Source: Longitalea luteola (lineage in GTDB: Bacteria > Bacteroidota > Bacteroidia > Chitinophagales > Chitinophagaceae). Taken from it: a DNA stretch of 53,251 bases. Of the stretch, positions 8,023 to 17,100 are shown in pieces (the first letter of the stretch is position 1; each line of letters opens with the position of its first letter). The DNA is taken from assembly GCF_017356035.1 (NCBI RefSeq), contig NZ_JAFIQX010000019.1:1-53251 (forward strand). The letters run 5' to 3'. A program made the translations under genes and the position numbers. Below the pieces are notes generated by a model, which searched no databases, was not told the DNA's origin, and saw nothing but the letters and a program-made list of their open reading frames with translations.

Positions 8023-8443
8023 AGTTATAAAGTACTTCGGTGCTGTAGCCTTTTTCTACTTGCAATTCAAGGGAAACAGGCTTTCTATCAAGGGTGAAAA
8101 CATCAAAACAACCAACGGGTATATTGGGCGTTATAAAAAGCTGTTCATCTTCGCCGTCCTTCCCGAGAAATTTCGCTAACTGAAGGTTGCCTCTTTCAAT
8201 GTTTTGATACAAGCGATTGGCATGTTCCTCAATTATCAAGTCCATAATCCGGTAATTGGTACCAACTTTTTGCACGTCAAAACCATAATTCTCATGAAAC
8301 GTGCGTTCCTTCATCCGGCCATTCGGCAAAATAGTACTGGGATAAAGTTGATCCCAAGCCTTGTATTGGCTTCCGTTTTGATTCGCGTAGGTATTGTTAC
8401 CAATACCAATAATATGGAGGTCATAAGATTCTTTGCTGCTCAT
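8003..8443 (-). pseudogene. N-terminally truncated paralogue of the 22.4-kb element protein
   Basis: The 3' part aligns with the protein at 22412-23380. Shared blocks are KAWDQ, NYGFD...KV.TNY/AANY, a stretch written here as NIERGNLQLAKFLGKDG against LERGNLQSAKFVGNDG, and ELF/QLFI..PNI. The ~145 residues before KAWDQ are missing. The first residues (MSSKESYDLHIIG) are antisense to a different gene fragment on the plus strand, so the present start probably arose by chance at a recombination junction near 8390-8440. A 14-codon extension to a GTG at 8482 is less likely. Confidence 0.55.
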
Positions 8444-8575
8444 TTTACAATCAAAAGCAGATCCGAAATTTCCCTCGTCCACCTGCGCAGCAAATTCTAC
8501 GAGATAGACGAAGGCACGAAAAAAAAGGTTTATGATTATTTAATGGTGATGGCGCAACTCTGTAAAAAAATTTAG
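8423..8575 (+). pseudogene. C-terminal scrap of a protein related to the one at 38.1-39.2 kb
   Basis: The end of the plus-strand frame, RFFAAHF...SRSEISL...KFYEIDEGTKKKVYDYL and a stop at 8575, aligns with the C-terminus of the protein at 38067-39221 (SISACYT...ESISPGN...KYYTVEETTKRKV). Only about 50 codons remain; the preceding plus-strand sequence is antisense to the truncated gene above. It marks a recombination junction between two element genes. Confidence 0.45.
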
Positions 8576-9284
8576 CTGTTTTATTGCCTACCAAACACGG
8601 CAATGCACATTAATTTAGATCATCGTAGCTTGGATTTACTGCAAGTTATTAAGCCCTTAGATATAAACGAAGATCAAGCACTATTGTGTTTAACGAACAC
8701 AATTTATGCAGTAATAAAATGCCATAATGTTCACTTAAGTGTGAACACTCATTTCAAGATCTTTTTTGCAATTTCTTCTGCTTTTTTTGTGTCAAAACAG
8801 TTATTATCGGGTTTATAAGATAAGCATCATACCAAAACTTAATCGCTCTTGTACCGGTCATTGACCGAAATCAATTTATTTGTCTTATCTGAAACCGATA
8901 CAACAGAAAATTTGCAAAGAAATTGCGTTGTTTTTTGATGCTTTCAATAACTTTCTCGAAGTTGGATTAATAAAACATCCTTCCTTCTTCAAAATCATTA
9001 GTTAATTTTAAATCAGCACCGAATTTTTTGGATTTGCTAGACTCATCTCTATTGATTTAATTGCGTCCCACTAATCATTTACCAACTTCGTGACAGTACA
9101 TAACGGTACTGACGGTCCGCTCCAAAAAGGCTTCGCGATGGTTCGCTCTAAGTGTGCGCGCTACACATACGTAGCTGCTACGCTATATATATTATTAACA
9201 TCAAGACATTTTCTATTTATCATTCAGCAACAAACTGGTGTGCCATGCATACATGCTGCACTTCGTTGCAAAAAACTTTAACCG
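8576..9284. other. Intergenic region upstream of the ECF sigma gene
   Basis: No convincing gene. Short plus-strand frames at 8603-8818 and 9090-9281 lack coding character and ribosome sites. The sequence is AT-rich and must hold the promoter of the sigma/FecR operon, but I see no unambiguous Bacteroidota -33/-7 pair. Confidence 0.5.
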
Positions 9285-9872
9285 ATGAATGCGGGATTTA
9301 CCGACTACCAAATACAGCAATTCAAGAACGGCGACCAAATCATTTTCGAGAAACTCTTTGATCACTACTATCCAAAAATTGAATTTTTCTGCTGGCGGAT
9401 AACGAACAACCAGCAAGAGGCGCAGGACATATCCCTATCTGTGTTGTACAAACTATGGGCTGGTCGGAAAAAGTTTGACTCACAAAATTACGTTTACCAT
9501 TTTTTATACACCACAGCCAGAAACGCTTGCATTGATTATCTGAGAAAGCAAAAACTCCAAAGGGATTGGTTAAAGGAAATGATAAAACTTCCCACTGAAC
9601 AACAGGAAAAATCTCAAGAGCTGGGTGCAGAACTTATGGAAATTCTTCGCGAGGAACTCGATCAACTTCCGGATCGTCCCCGGGAAGTTTTTAAGCTCTC
9701 TTTTTTTGATGGTCTTAATATACAGGAGATTGCCGGACAGTTGGGTATTTCAGAAAATAGTGTGAGCGTTAATAAGCATAAGGCCATACAATTGCTAAAG
9801 ACTGCCCTGTTTAACCGAAATGAGTTTCTCCTCGCCCTAATCGTGAGTCTTGCATGTAATCTTCCCAACTAA
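9285..9872 (+). CDS. RNA polymerase ECF sigma factor (FecI-like)
   Basis: 195 residues, the usual length for Bacteroidota ECF sigma-70 factors. Region 2 is at ~12-60: FEKLFDHYYPKIEFFCWRIT, then EAQDISLSVLYKLW. Region 4 is at ~125-180: LPDRPREVFKLSFFDGLNIQEIA followed by the helix-turn-helix LGISENSVSVNKHKAIQLL. It should direct transcription of the SusC/SusD pair downstream when the FecR protein receives a signal from the outer-membrane receptor. The FecR gene starts 110 bases after its stop, as in other sigma/FecR/SusCD loci. Confidence 0.92.
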   Translation: MNAGFTDYQIQQFKNGDQIIFEKLFDHYYPKIEFFCWRITNNQQEAQDISLSVLYKLWAGRKKFDSQNYVYHFLYTTARNACIDYLRKQKLQRDWLKEMIKLPTEQQEKSQELGAELMEILREELDQLPDRPREVFKLSFFDGLNIQEIAGQLGISENSVSVNKHKAIQLLKTALFNRNEFLLALIVSLACNLPN

Positions 9873-9981
9873 AAAATATTTTGAAAAAAAATTAATATCT
9901 CGGCTATCCGTCCGTATCCCATACGGAGCGGCTCAACAAGCGATACCATTGAACACATAATAATACTCTAACCATTGAACC

Positions 9982-11151
9982 ATGAGACAGAATCACCTTG
10001 CATGGCTGTTCGTCAAGCAACAAAGAAACCAATTAACGCCAGAGGAAGAACTGGAGTTAAATGAGTGGCTGGATGCTGCACCCTCTAACCGCGAGTGTTA
10101 TAATTTATATACCGACCGTGAGTTTGTAAAGGCAGAATTGGCTGATTATATGAGTATCAATGTGGGAGCTGCGAAACAAAAGGTCTTTGGAAAAATCCGA
10201 AAGCGGCGGCGAATAAAAAATGCGATCTATGCCAGTCCTTTTATTATTGTAATAGCAGTAGTGACATACCTTTTATGGCATGGGCAGGAACATAAAGCCG
10301 GCAAGGAAACAGTAGTAAAAAAAGAAAACGCCGGCAAATCCGAAATGAAAATGGACTCCGCCAAAATCTATTTGGCCATAGGAGATTCCATCCTGGAGAT
10401 TCAGGGCGCCAAAGACGGAATACTTGTACACAACGATAGCCAGCAGGTGACGAAAAAAGGTAAGCTGATCGCTTATAAGGGTTCTTCTTCATCGAATGCG
10501 ATCAAACTCGTGACCTCTTGGGGAAGCCAATGCCAGCTTCAATTACCTGACGGCAGTCGGATTTGGCTGAATGCGCTTTCTTCTGTTCGCTATCCCGCTG
10601 AAAGCAGTACGCTTACCCGTAGTGTGCAACTAGAGGGAGAAGGCTATTGTGAGATCCAAAGCGACCAATCCAAACCTTTTGGGGTCATGGTAAATAACAA
10701 TACTGAAGTGCAAGTGTTGGGAACCAAGTTCAATATTAACGCCTACCGGAACGAAGGAAGAGTGAAAGCAACGCTTCTAGAAGGTCAAATAAAAATTGTG
10801 CGGGGAAAGGAGCAAAAAATACTCAAACCGGGCGAGTCGGCTTCAGTGCGGCCGTCGAAACAAATCGAAGTGTTTAAGGATAGCACGATAGAGAAATCCA
10901 TCGCATGGAAAGACGATAAGTTTTTTGACTTTGATGACGAAAGCATGAGCTCCATCATTCGGCAGTTGGAGCGTTGGTATAATGTCACAATTAATTTCAA
11001 AGATGCCGCCAATGACGTTTATACGGGTATGATTAAGCGCGATCAACCTGTTGAGGCCGCACTAAAAGCAATATTTGAGGATAAGGTTCAGATTATAAAC
11101 AGGAATAGAGTAATAACCTTGATTCCCGTAAATAATAAACAAACGCAATAA
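9982..11151 (+). CDS. FecR-family anti-sigma factor
   Basis: 389 residues. The N-terminal cytoplasmic anti-sigma part is at ~1-75 (LAWLFVKQQRNQLTPEEELELNEWL), one membrane helix at ~78-95 (YASPFIIVIAVVTYLLW), the periplasmic FecR domain at ~165-275 (LPDGSRIWLNALSSVRYP, VQLEGEGYCEI, VQVLGTKFNINAY, ATLLEGQI), and a C-terminal DUF4974/STN-like domain at ~310-385 (QLERWYNVTINF). It holds the sigma factor in check and couples it to the STN domain of the receptor. A gap of 234 bases, holding the presumed sigma-dependent promoter, separates it from susC. Confidence 0.92.
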   Translation: MRQNHLAWLFVKQQRNQLTPEEELELNEWLDAAPSNRECYNLYTDREFVKAELADYMSINVGAAKQKVFGKIRKRRRIKNAIYASPFIIVIAVVTYLLWHGQEHKAGKETVVKKENAGKSEMKMDSAKIYLAIGDSILEIQGAKDGILVHNDSQQVTKKGKLIAYKGSSSSNAIKLVTSWGSQCQLQLPDGSRIWLNALSSVRYPAESSTLTRSVQLEGEGYCEIQSDQSKPFGVMVNNNTEVQVLGTKFNINAYRNEGRVKATLLEGQIKIVRGKEQKILKPGESASVRPSKQIEVFKDSTIEKSIAWKDDKFFDFDDESMSSIIRQLERWYNVTINFKDAANDVYTGMIKRDQPVEAALKAIFEDKVQIINRNRVITLIPVNNKQTQ

Positions 11152-11385
11152 CAAACGATAAAAGCTTTCGGGCTTCATTAATCATTAACCTTCTCCTATT
11201 GTCAAGACCTGGTAATGTGGACGAGCGGCGCTATCGTTGCGGCCATGAGATTACTCGTGGTCCGCAGCTGATAGTGAAATAGTAAAAGAACCTATTCGTA
11301 CGCCATAAAAATCCAAGGCAAAGGCGATCGATCGTTTGTGCCTGGTTAAGGTGACGTCGTAACCAATCAATAACTGACAGTAGCT

Positions 11386-14300
11386 ATGAGAGCAAACATT
11401 GTTTTTGTTTTTATTTTCTTCCTTGTTCTACGTCCGGCTTCCCTACAGGCGCAAAACAAGATCAACATCCAGGAGAAAGACATTTCGCCGAAAAAAGCCT
11501 TTAAAATGATTTTCGAACAGAGCGGCGGCTATGAATATTTCTACAATAAAAAAGTATTAAAAAAAGGGCATAATCTTTCTCTTTCGTTAAATAATGCCAA
11601 TCTGGAAGATGCTTTAAAAGTTGTATGTACCGATCAACCGTTCACTTGCGTCAAGAGAGAGGGCCGCTTTTACATAGAGGAAATAACCGTAACGCCCCGA
11701 ATGGAAGACACATCATCCCGGATATCAGTGCGGGGATTCATCGTAAATGAGTACAACGAAGCGGTTTCAGGGATAAAAATCAGGGAAGTCGGGAACATCA
11801 ATAACATCATCGTCTCTAGTCCTAATGGCCGCTTTTACTTAAATGGGGTAGATCCAACCGGCTTTCTCGAAGTATTCGGAGTATTTATTGATACAGTGTA
11901 TGTACCGGTACAGAACCGGGGATTCATTCCTATCCTGGTCAAGTACAGGGGCAGCTTACCGGAGGTAACCATTCGGGCGAACACGGGTTACCAACACATT
12001 CAGGTGCCAAGAGCTACCGGTTCTTTTGGGATTCTGGGAGAAATGATCAATGGGTACGCCAATATCGTTCAAACGATGACCGGCAATTCCCTTGGCCTGC
12101 TTGGGGTCACAAATAAAACCGCGGGCATCAACCAACCTACTTATTTTACACTCGGCCCCCGTGTCACCATCCATGGCAACCCAGACCCGCTCTTGGTTCT
12201 CAATAATTTCGCCTACCAAGGCCGGATAACCGATATTAATCCCCAGGACATTGAAAGTATCGTCTTTTTAAAAGATGCCGCCGCTGCCGCTATCTGGGGC
12301 GCCCGGGCGGGCAACGGCGTGATCACCCTCACGACAAAAGCAGGTCAGTTCAAGCACTCCCCCCATTTTTCTTTTGATGCCTTTGCGACAGTGGGATCGG
12401 AGCCGGATGCTTACTATGGAAATGTTATGAGCGCGAACGATCGCATTGATGTGGATACTTATTGGTTCGGCCATCAAAATTATCGAGCCTTGGACAAACT
12501 GATCAGCCCGGCTTTTTCTCCTGTTGTTGAATTACTGATTAAAAATCGAAAAGGATCGGTTTCAGATGACCAATTAGAAGAAACACTCAAAGACTGGCGC
12601 TTGCAAGACAACAGAAAGGATAAGGAGACTTATTATTACCGAAAAAGCTATTTCCGCAACCTATCGCTTAACCTCTCTGGCGGAGGAAAGCAATTTGCCT
12701 ACTTCGTTTCGGGTAGTTACCTGGACGGATTTCCGGAGCTCTACCACAGTTTTGAACAGCGAAAGACCGCGACCTTTTCTGGCCAGTACCAGCCCCATGA
12801 AAAAAAGTTCGGGCTTTCTACCAACATTTCCTATACCAATCACGAACAGAGAAACACCGATGCGGTTGTTGATGTGGTTCCCCCATACGCCCGGTTGGCA
12901 GATCAAAATGGGGATCCGCTCAGTTTTCCTTTTTTGCGACGTCAACCCTACATTGATACCATAGTGCCCAAACATAACCTGTTGCCATGGAACTATTATC
13001 CACTGAATGAATTTAGGTTAAGAGATAAGACGACGAAAGATGAAAACTTGCGCATACAATTTTCAGGAACGGCCAAAATCTTTAAAAAAATGCTCCCGGG
13101 CCTCGAAGCTTCTTTTTATACCCAGTACCAATTGGTGTCAGCCTCGATCAGGGACCTCAGGAATAAGCATAGCTATTATGTACGCGACATGGTGAATTCT
13201 TTTACCCAGCCAAGCGACAACAAACGGCCTATTGAATGGGGCCATATTTTAGAAAAAGTACAAAACAAGAATACCATTACCGATTATCGGTTTCAGTTGA
13301 ATTATCTTAAAACCTGGTTTAATCAAAACCAGCTTACGTTAATTACCGGTACGGATAAAATGCGGGTAAAGGGTGAAGTGACCCCTAACCTGGTTTATAA
13401 CTATGATGCAAGCCGCCCCAACGGGCAAACAAATGTGGATTACAATACCGCCTTTACGATGCTGTATAACTCATCGTCCCTGCAGAGAATTCCTACCGCG
13501 CCTCGCAGCCGTACCTTCCTCAACAGCTTCAGATCCTATTACGCCATTGGAAACGTGAGCCTGAAAAACCAATATCATTTCTCGGCCAGCGCCCGGATCG
13601 ACCAATCCAATATGTTTGGTTCAAAATTCAAGGACAACACCATCCCGCTTTTCTCTTCTGGTTTTGCCTGGAACATTAGCTCAGCATCGTTTTATCAATG
13701 GCACCGGATTCTTGAAATTCTGAAATTCCGTGCGAGCATAGGAACTACGGGTAATGTGCCGGTGAATGTGGCGATGTACCCTTCCTATACAGAAGAAGGA
13801 TATAATGCCAACGGTGACCGGATGGCCATTGCTAATAACCCACCGCTGGCCTCTACCAAATGGGAAAAAGTGCTCACGATGAATGTAGGGACTGACTTCC
13901 GGTTTAAAAACAATTTCCTTTCGGGTACTTTGGACTGGTACCGAAAAAATGCCCGCGATTTGTTGGCCTATCAGCCCTTTGATGCGACTACCGGTAATAG
14001 TTCTTTGACGGGGAATGTGGCGTCCATGCGTACAGATAATATAGACCTAACCGTGTACAGTCAGAACATCAATCGCAGATTTCAGTGGCACACTCGCTTT
14101 TTGTTCAGTTTTCTGAAAGAAAAGGTTACAGAGACTAAAGATCCGTTAAGGGAAGCATGGCAATATTGCGACCAACGATACCTGTCCATCGTACCGGGCA
14201 AACCCTTGTATGGCATTTACAGCTTTAGGTATGGCGGCACAGACACGGCAACTGGTAACCCCATCGGGTATCAGGATGGCAGCCACAGTTATGACTACAG

Positions 14301-14838
14301 TAGCATTGTCAAAAGCCGCGGATACAATACCCTACGGTACCATGGAAGGAGCAGCCCCGCCGTGTTTGGTAGTATCGGTAATGAATTTACCTGGCGTCAG
14401 TTCATGCTTTCCGTTTTGGTGACCTATAAGCTGGGTTATTTCTACAGGCGTCCTTCCATTGATTACGATGCCGTTTTTAAAGGTGCTTCGCCTCCGGGAT
14501 CAGGCGATATAGAACAACGATGGCAGTTCCCGGGACAGAAAACGAATGTCCCTTCCATGATATATCCAAACAACAAAGACCGCGACTTTCTTTACAATTA
14601 CTCAGAGGCGTTGATACAAAAAGCAGATCATTTTCGCCTATATAATATTGCATTCAGTTACGATATTAAAAAAGAACTGCTTGCCAGCTTAGGATTGGCA
14701 ACTTGCACTTTATACATAAACGCCTCAAACTTGGGCATTCTTTGGAGAGCTGGAGATAAAAAAATTGACCCCGACCAAATCACCGGATACCCGGCTACAA
14801 AACAATTTTCCTTTGGAATTAAAGGTCATTTTAGATAA
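11386..14838 (+). CDS. SusC/RagA-family TonB-linked outer-membrane transporter with STN domain
   Basis: 1150 residues. Signal peptide 1-23 (VFIFFLVLRPASLQA), then an STN domain at ~25-105 (INIQEKDISPKKAFKMIF, FYNKKVLKKG) that contacts FecR, a carboxypeptidase-like CNA-B repeat (~113-185), a plug domain (~200-320) with RATGSF and the conserved IESIVFLKDAAAAAIWGARA, and a long barrel. The STN domain shows that this receptor signals through the upstream FecR/sigma pair. Imported ligand unknown; the locus has no glycoside hydrolase or peptidase to suggest one. susD follows 13 bases after the stop. Confidence 0.93.
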   Translation: MRANIVFVFIFFLVLRPASLQAQNKINIQEKDISPKKAFKMIFEQSGGYEYFYNKKVLKKGHNLSLSLNNANLEDALKVVCTDQPFTCVKREGRFYIEEITVTPRMEDTSSRISVRGFIVNEYNEAVSGIKIREVGNINNIIVSSPNGRFYLNGVDPTGFLEVFGVFIDTVYVPVQNRGFIPILVKYRGSLPEVTIRANTGYQHIQVPRATGSFGILGEMINGYANIVQTMTGNSLGLLGVTNKTAGINQPTYFTLGPRVTIHGNPDPLLVLNNFAYQGRITDINPQDIESIVFLKDAAAAAIWGARAGNGVITLTTKAGQFKHSPHFSFDAFATVGSEPDAYYGNVMSANDRIDVDTYWFGHQNYRALDKLISPAFSPVVELLIKNRKGSVSDDQLEETLKDWRLQDNRKDKETYYYRKSYFRNLSLNLSGGGKQFAYFVSGSYLDGFPELYHSFEQRKTATFSGQYQPHEKKFGLSTNISYTNHEQRNTDAVVDVVPPYARLADQNGDPLSFPFLRRQPYIDTIVPKHNLLPWNYYPLNEFRLRDKTTKDENLRIQFSGTAKIFKKMLPGLEASFYTQYQLVSASIRDLRNKHSYYVRDMVNSFTQPSDNKRPIEWGHILEKVQNKNTITDYRFQLNYLKTWFNQNQLTLITGTDKMRVKGEVTPNLVYNYDASRPNGQTNVDYNTAFTMLYNSSSLQRIPTAPRSRTFLNSFRSYYAIGNVSLKNQYHFSASARIDQSNMFGSKFKDNTIPLFSSGFAWNISSASFYQWHRILEILKFRASIGTTGNVPVNVAMYPSYTEEGYNANGDRMAIANNPPLASTKWEKVLTMNVGTDFRFKNNFLSGTLDWYRKNARDLLAYQPFDATTGNSSLTGNVASMRTDNIDLTVYSQNINRRFQWHTRFLFSFLKEKVTETKDPLREAWQYCDQRYLSIVPGKPLYGIYSFRYGGTDTATGNPIGYQDGSHSYDYSSIVKSRGYNTLRYHGRSSPAVFGSIGNEFTWRQFMLSVLVTYKLGYFYRRPSIDYDAVFKGASPPGSGDIEQRWQFPGQKTNVPSMIYPNNKDRDFLYNYSEALIQKADHFRLYNIAFSYDIKKELLASLGLATCTLYINASNLGILWRAGDKKIDPDQITGYPATKQFSFGIKGHFR

Positions 14839-14851
14839 TTCATTGCACACT

Positions 14852-16216
14852 ATGAAACAGGTATCAATATACGTTATTTCGCTAATGATAGTCTTCATCT
14901 TCTCGTCGGGATGCACTGATAAAGACATGGGAGAAAATCCCGACTCAGAACTGGCGCCTATTTCTTCACTGGCTGACTTTCAGGCTTTACTCGATAACAT
15001 GCCCCTTATGCAGGAAACGCCGGGTTTGAACGAGGTTTCAGCAAACGATTATTACCTGCCGGCCGATACAACAGGCTTATCCCTGGATCCGAACGAACGG
15101 AATGCTTACCTCTGGAAAGTAGACATCTTTGAAGGTCGTGGGGAGGTGGGTGACTGGAACGTATTATACAAGCAGATATTTCAAGCCAACACTGTTTTGG
15201 ACCGCTTACCCCATATCGATCCGGCGGATACCTCTGTCGAACGAAATTACATTAAAGGCCGCGCCTTTTTTTACAGAGCTTATGCACTGTATCATGTGGT
15301 GTTGCAGTTTGCAAGCCTATTCGACAGTACCTCTACGACACTCGGCGTACCTATTCGGCTAACATCTGACCCAGAACCAAAGTCCACGCGCGCATTGGTA
15401 AGGATCGTCTATCGGCAAATCATTGAAGACTTGGAACAAGCCCGGCATCTAGTCCCTGGTAAAGTAGAAATCACAAAGAAAAACAGGCCCAGCCTTCCGG
15501 CGGTTTATGCAACACTGGCAAGGATTTATTTAAGCATGCGTGAATACAGAAAAGCCGGCCTGTATGCAGACAGTGCTTTACAACTCTACCCCACCCTGAT
15601 CAACTTTAACAACATCTATCAATCTTCCTCCGATCCCTTTAGCGGACGCAATGATGAAGTGATTTATGACAGCCACCTGCTTTCCACAACGAGTATTTTG
15701 TTAAAGAATAAATGCTTTGTTGACTCCAACCTGTATCGGTCATACGAGAGTAATGACCTCCGCAAAACTGTTTTTTTCTCATTGAATACAGCAGGCCTGC
15801 CGGTTTTACGCTTCAATTACACCGGCACTGAATTCAAATTTAGTGGGCTCGCTACAGACGAATTGTACCTAATCAGGGCGGAAGCATACGCCTTTGCTGG
15901 AAATATAATGGAGGCAATGACGGACTTGAATAAACTACGAGAGAACCGCTATATAAGCCCTGTTTCTCCGCTTGTCGCCGCAAATGCACAACAAGCCTTG
16001 CAATGGATAAGGATGGAAAGGAGAAAAGAACTCATCTACCGCGGCATCCGCTGGGGCGACATCAGGCGATATGATAAAGAAGGAGCGCGGATATCACTAA
16101 CGCGATCACTTAGTGGGGAAAGGGCCACACTTCAGAGTGAAGACCCGCGCTATATACTTCCAATACCGCCGGATATCATCCAGATTACCGGGATGCCACA
16201 AAATCAGAGAAAATAA
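14852..16216 (+). CDS. SusD/RagB-family nutrient-binding lipoprotein
   Basis: Start set at ATG 14852, because the in-frame codons upstream lie inside the susC end. 454 residues. Lipoprotein signal with lipobox FSSGC (Cys at ~22), so the protein is anchored at the cell surface. SusD helices include WNVLYKQIFQANTVLDRL, GRAFFYRAYALYHVVLQF and the TPR-like AVYATLARIYLSMREYRKAG. The C-terminal LIRAEAYAFAGN...ALQWIRMERRKELIYRGIRWGDIRRY is the hallmark of the family. It caps the SusC barrel and captures the ligand. The C-terminus ends PIPPDIIQITGMPQN, as usual. Confidence 0.93.
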   Translation: MKQVSIYVISLMIVFIFSSGCTDKDMGENPDSELAPISSLADFQALLDNMPLMQETPGLNEVSANDYYLPADTTGLSLDPNERNAYLWKVDIFEGRGEVGDWNVLYKQIFQANTVLDRLPHIDPADTSVERNYIKGRAFFYRAYALYHVVLQFASLFDSTSTTLGVPIRLTSDPEPKSTRALVRIVYRQIIEDLEQARHLVPGKVEITKKNRPSLPAVYATLARIYLSMREYRKAGLYADSALQLYPTLINFNNIYQSSSDPFSGRNDEVIYDSHLLSTTSILLKNKCFVDSNLYRSYESNDLRKTVFFSLNTAGLPVLRFNYTGTEFKFSGLATDELYLIRAEAYAFAGNIMEAMTDLNKLRENRYISPVSPLVAANAQQALQWIRMERRKELIYRGIRWGDIRRYDKEGARISLTRSLSGERATLQSEDPRYILPIPPDIIQITGMPQNQRK

Positions 16217-16219
16217 CAG

Positions 16220-16498
16220 TTAACGCCCCGTACGTTTTAATTCAACCCACTCAAAGGTTCCGGTACGACAAGGAACATAACCCTTTGGATCCATTGGATT
16301 GGGCCGGTAAAAAGTGCAGACACCCGCGCTCGATAGGCAGACGTAGTCGGTTCCGTATTGCCCTGCCGGGAAATAAGAAGTACCCCATTGGAAGTATTGG
16401 GTTTGGTTTTCGCACAAAGCGGTTGGCCGTGACGCAATAGCGCCACCGATACCAATGACAATAGCAGTAGCGATCAAAAACAATTTAATTTTTGACAT
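16220..16498 (-). CDS. Small exported DUF6520-like protein
   Basis: 92 residues. An N-terminal hydrophobic signal (LFLIATAIVIGIGGAIAS) is followed by a short mature part with four Cys (LCENQ, YVCLSS, GVCTF, VPCRTG) and the order TQYFQWG...GTDYVCLSSAGVCTF. This fits the DUF6520 group of small exported Bacteroidota proteins of unknown role. It is convergent with susD, three bases apart, and is transcribed alone. Confidence 0.65.
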   Translation of the reverse strand: MSKIKLFLIATAIVIGIGGAIASRPTALCENQTQYFQWGTSYFPAGQYGTDYVCLSSAGVCTFYRPNPMDPKGYVPCRTGTFEWVELKRTGR

Positions 16499-17100
16499 AA
16501 AACAACAAATTAAAGGTTATATAAAAACGATCGAAACTTATTGATGAATCCTGAGATAGAATAAGGACCATATAGTAATATGGTTGTCCGGAGAACCTGG
16601 TTTTAATACCGCATACACCTCTGGGCAATACGAATTTCAACCGCTCCGGCAACAGCCCTCGGTTGGAAAAAGGTGATGTTTTATTCTTAATTAAACACGG
16701 ATATGCGCGCCTTGACAAAATACAGCAGCAAAAAACTACAATTACTACATAAAAACATGTACGGTGCCGAAAGTCAACGTGTGAAATAAGCCTACCGGGA
16801 AAACGAAAAATATTTAAAACGACTCAATAAAAGAGGGCAAAAATTTCTAATTTGTCACAAAGCAAAATAGAAAGGATATCCGAATGCTGTACTTTGATCC
16901 ACCATACCCAAGTAAAACCTTGTGTATATTTATAGGCCATGCCCCTCTATAACGAATCCTCTGTTAGATGGGTAAATCCAAGAAATCGGTTCCCTTAATT
17001 GAAAGGAAACATGCAGGTGACAAATACTATCTGGAACTTCCTGCTCAAAGCCCTCCCGGTTATAGGCTACCTTAATTGAAAAACAAAAAACACAACACGT
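16499..17100. other. Intergenic region
   Basis: No convincing gene; a 77-residue minus-strand frame at 16485-16718 overlaps the exported protein and lacks coding character. The string CTTAATTGAAA occurs twice (about 16997 and 17071). Between them a 22-codon frame (MQVTNTIWNFLLKAL) could be a short peptide or chance. The promoter of the PIN-domain gene should be here. Confidence 0.4.

Noticed and set aside
8603-9281. Plus-strand ORFs of 60-71 codons before the sigma gene
   Set aside because: No ribosome site, no coding character, overlapping frames.
11956-14422. Minus- and plus-strand ORFs within susC
   Set aside because: Shadows of the long intact susC frame.
16485-16718. 77-codon minus-strand ORF
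   Set aside because: Overlaps the exported protein start and has random composition.
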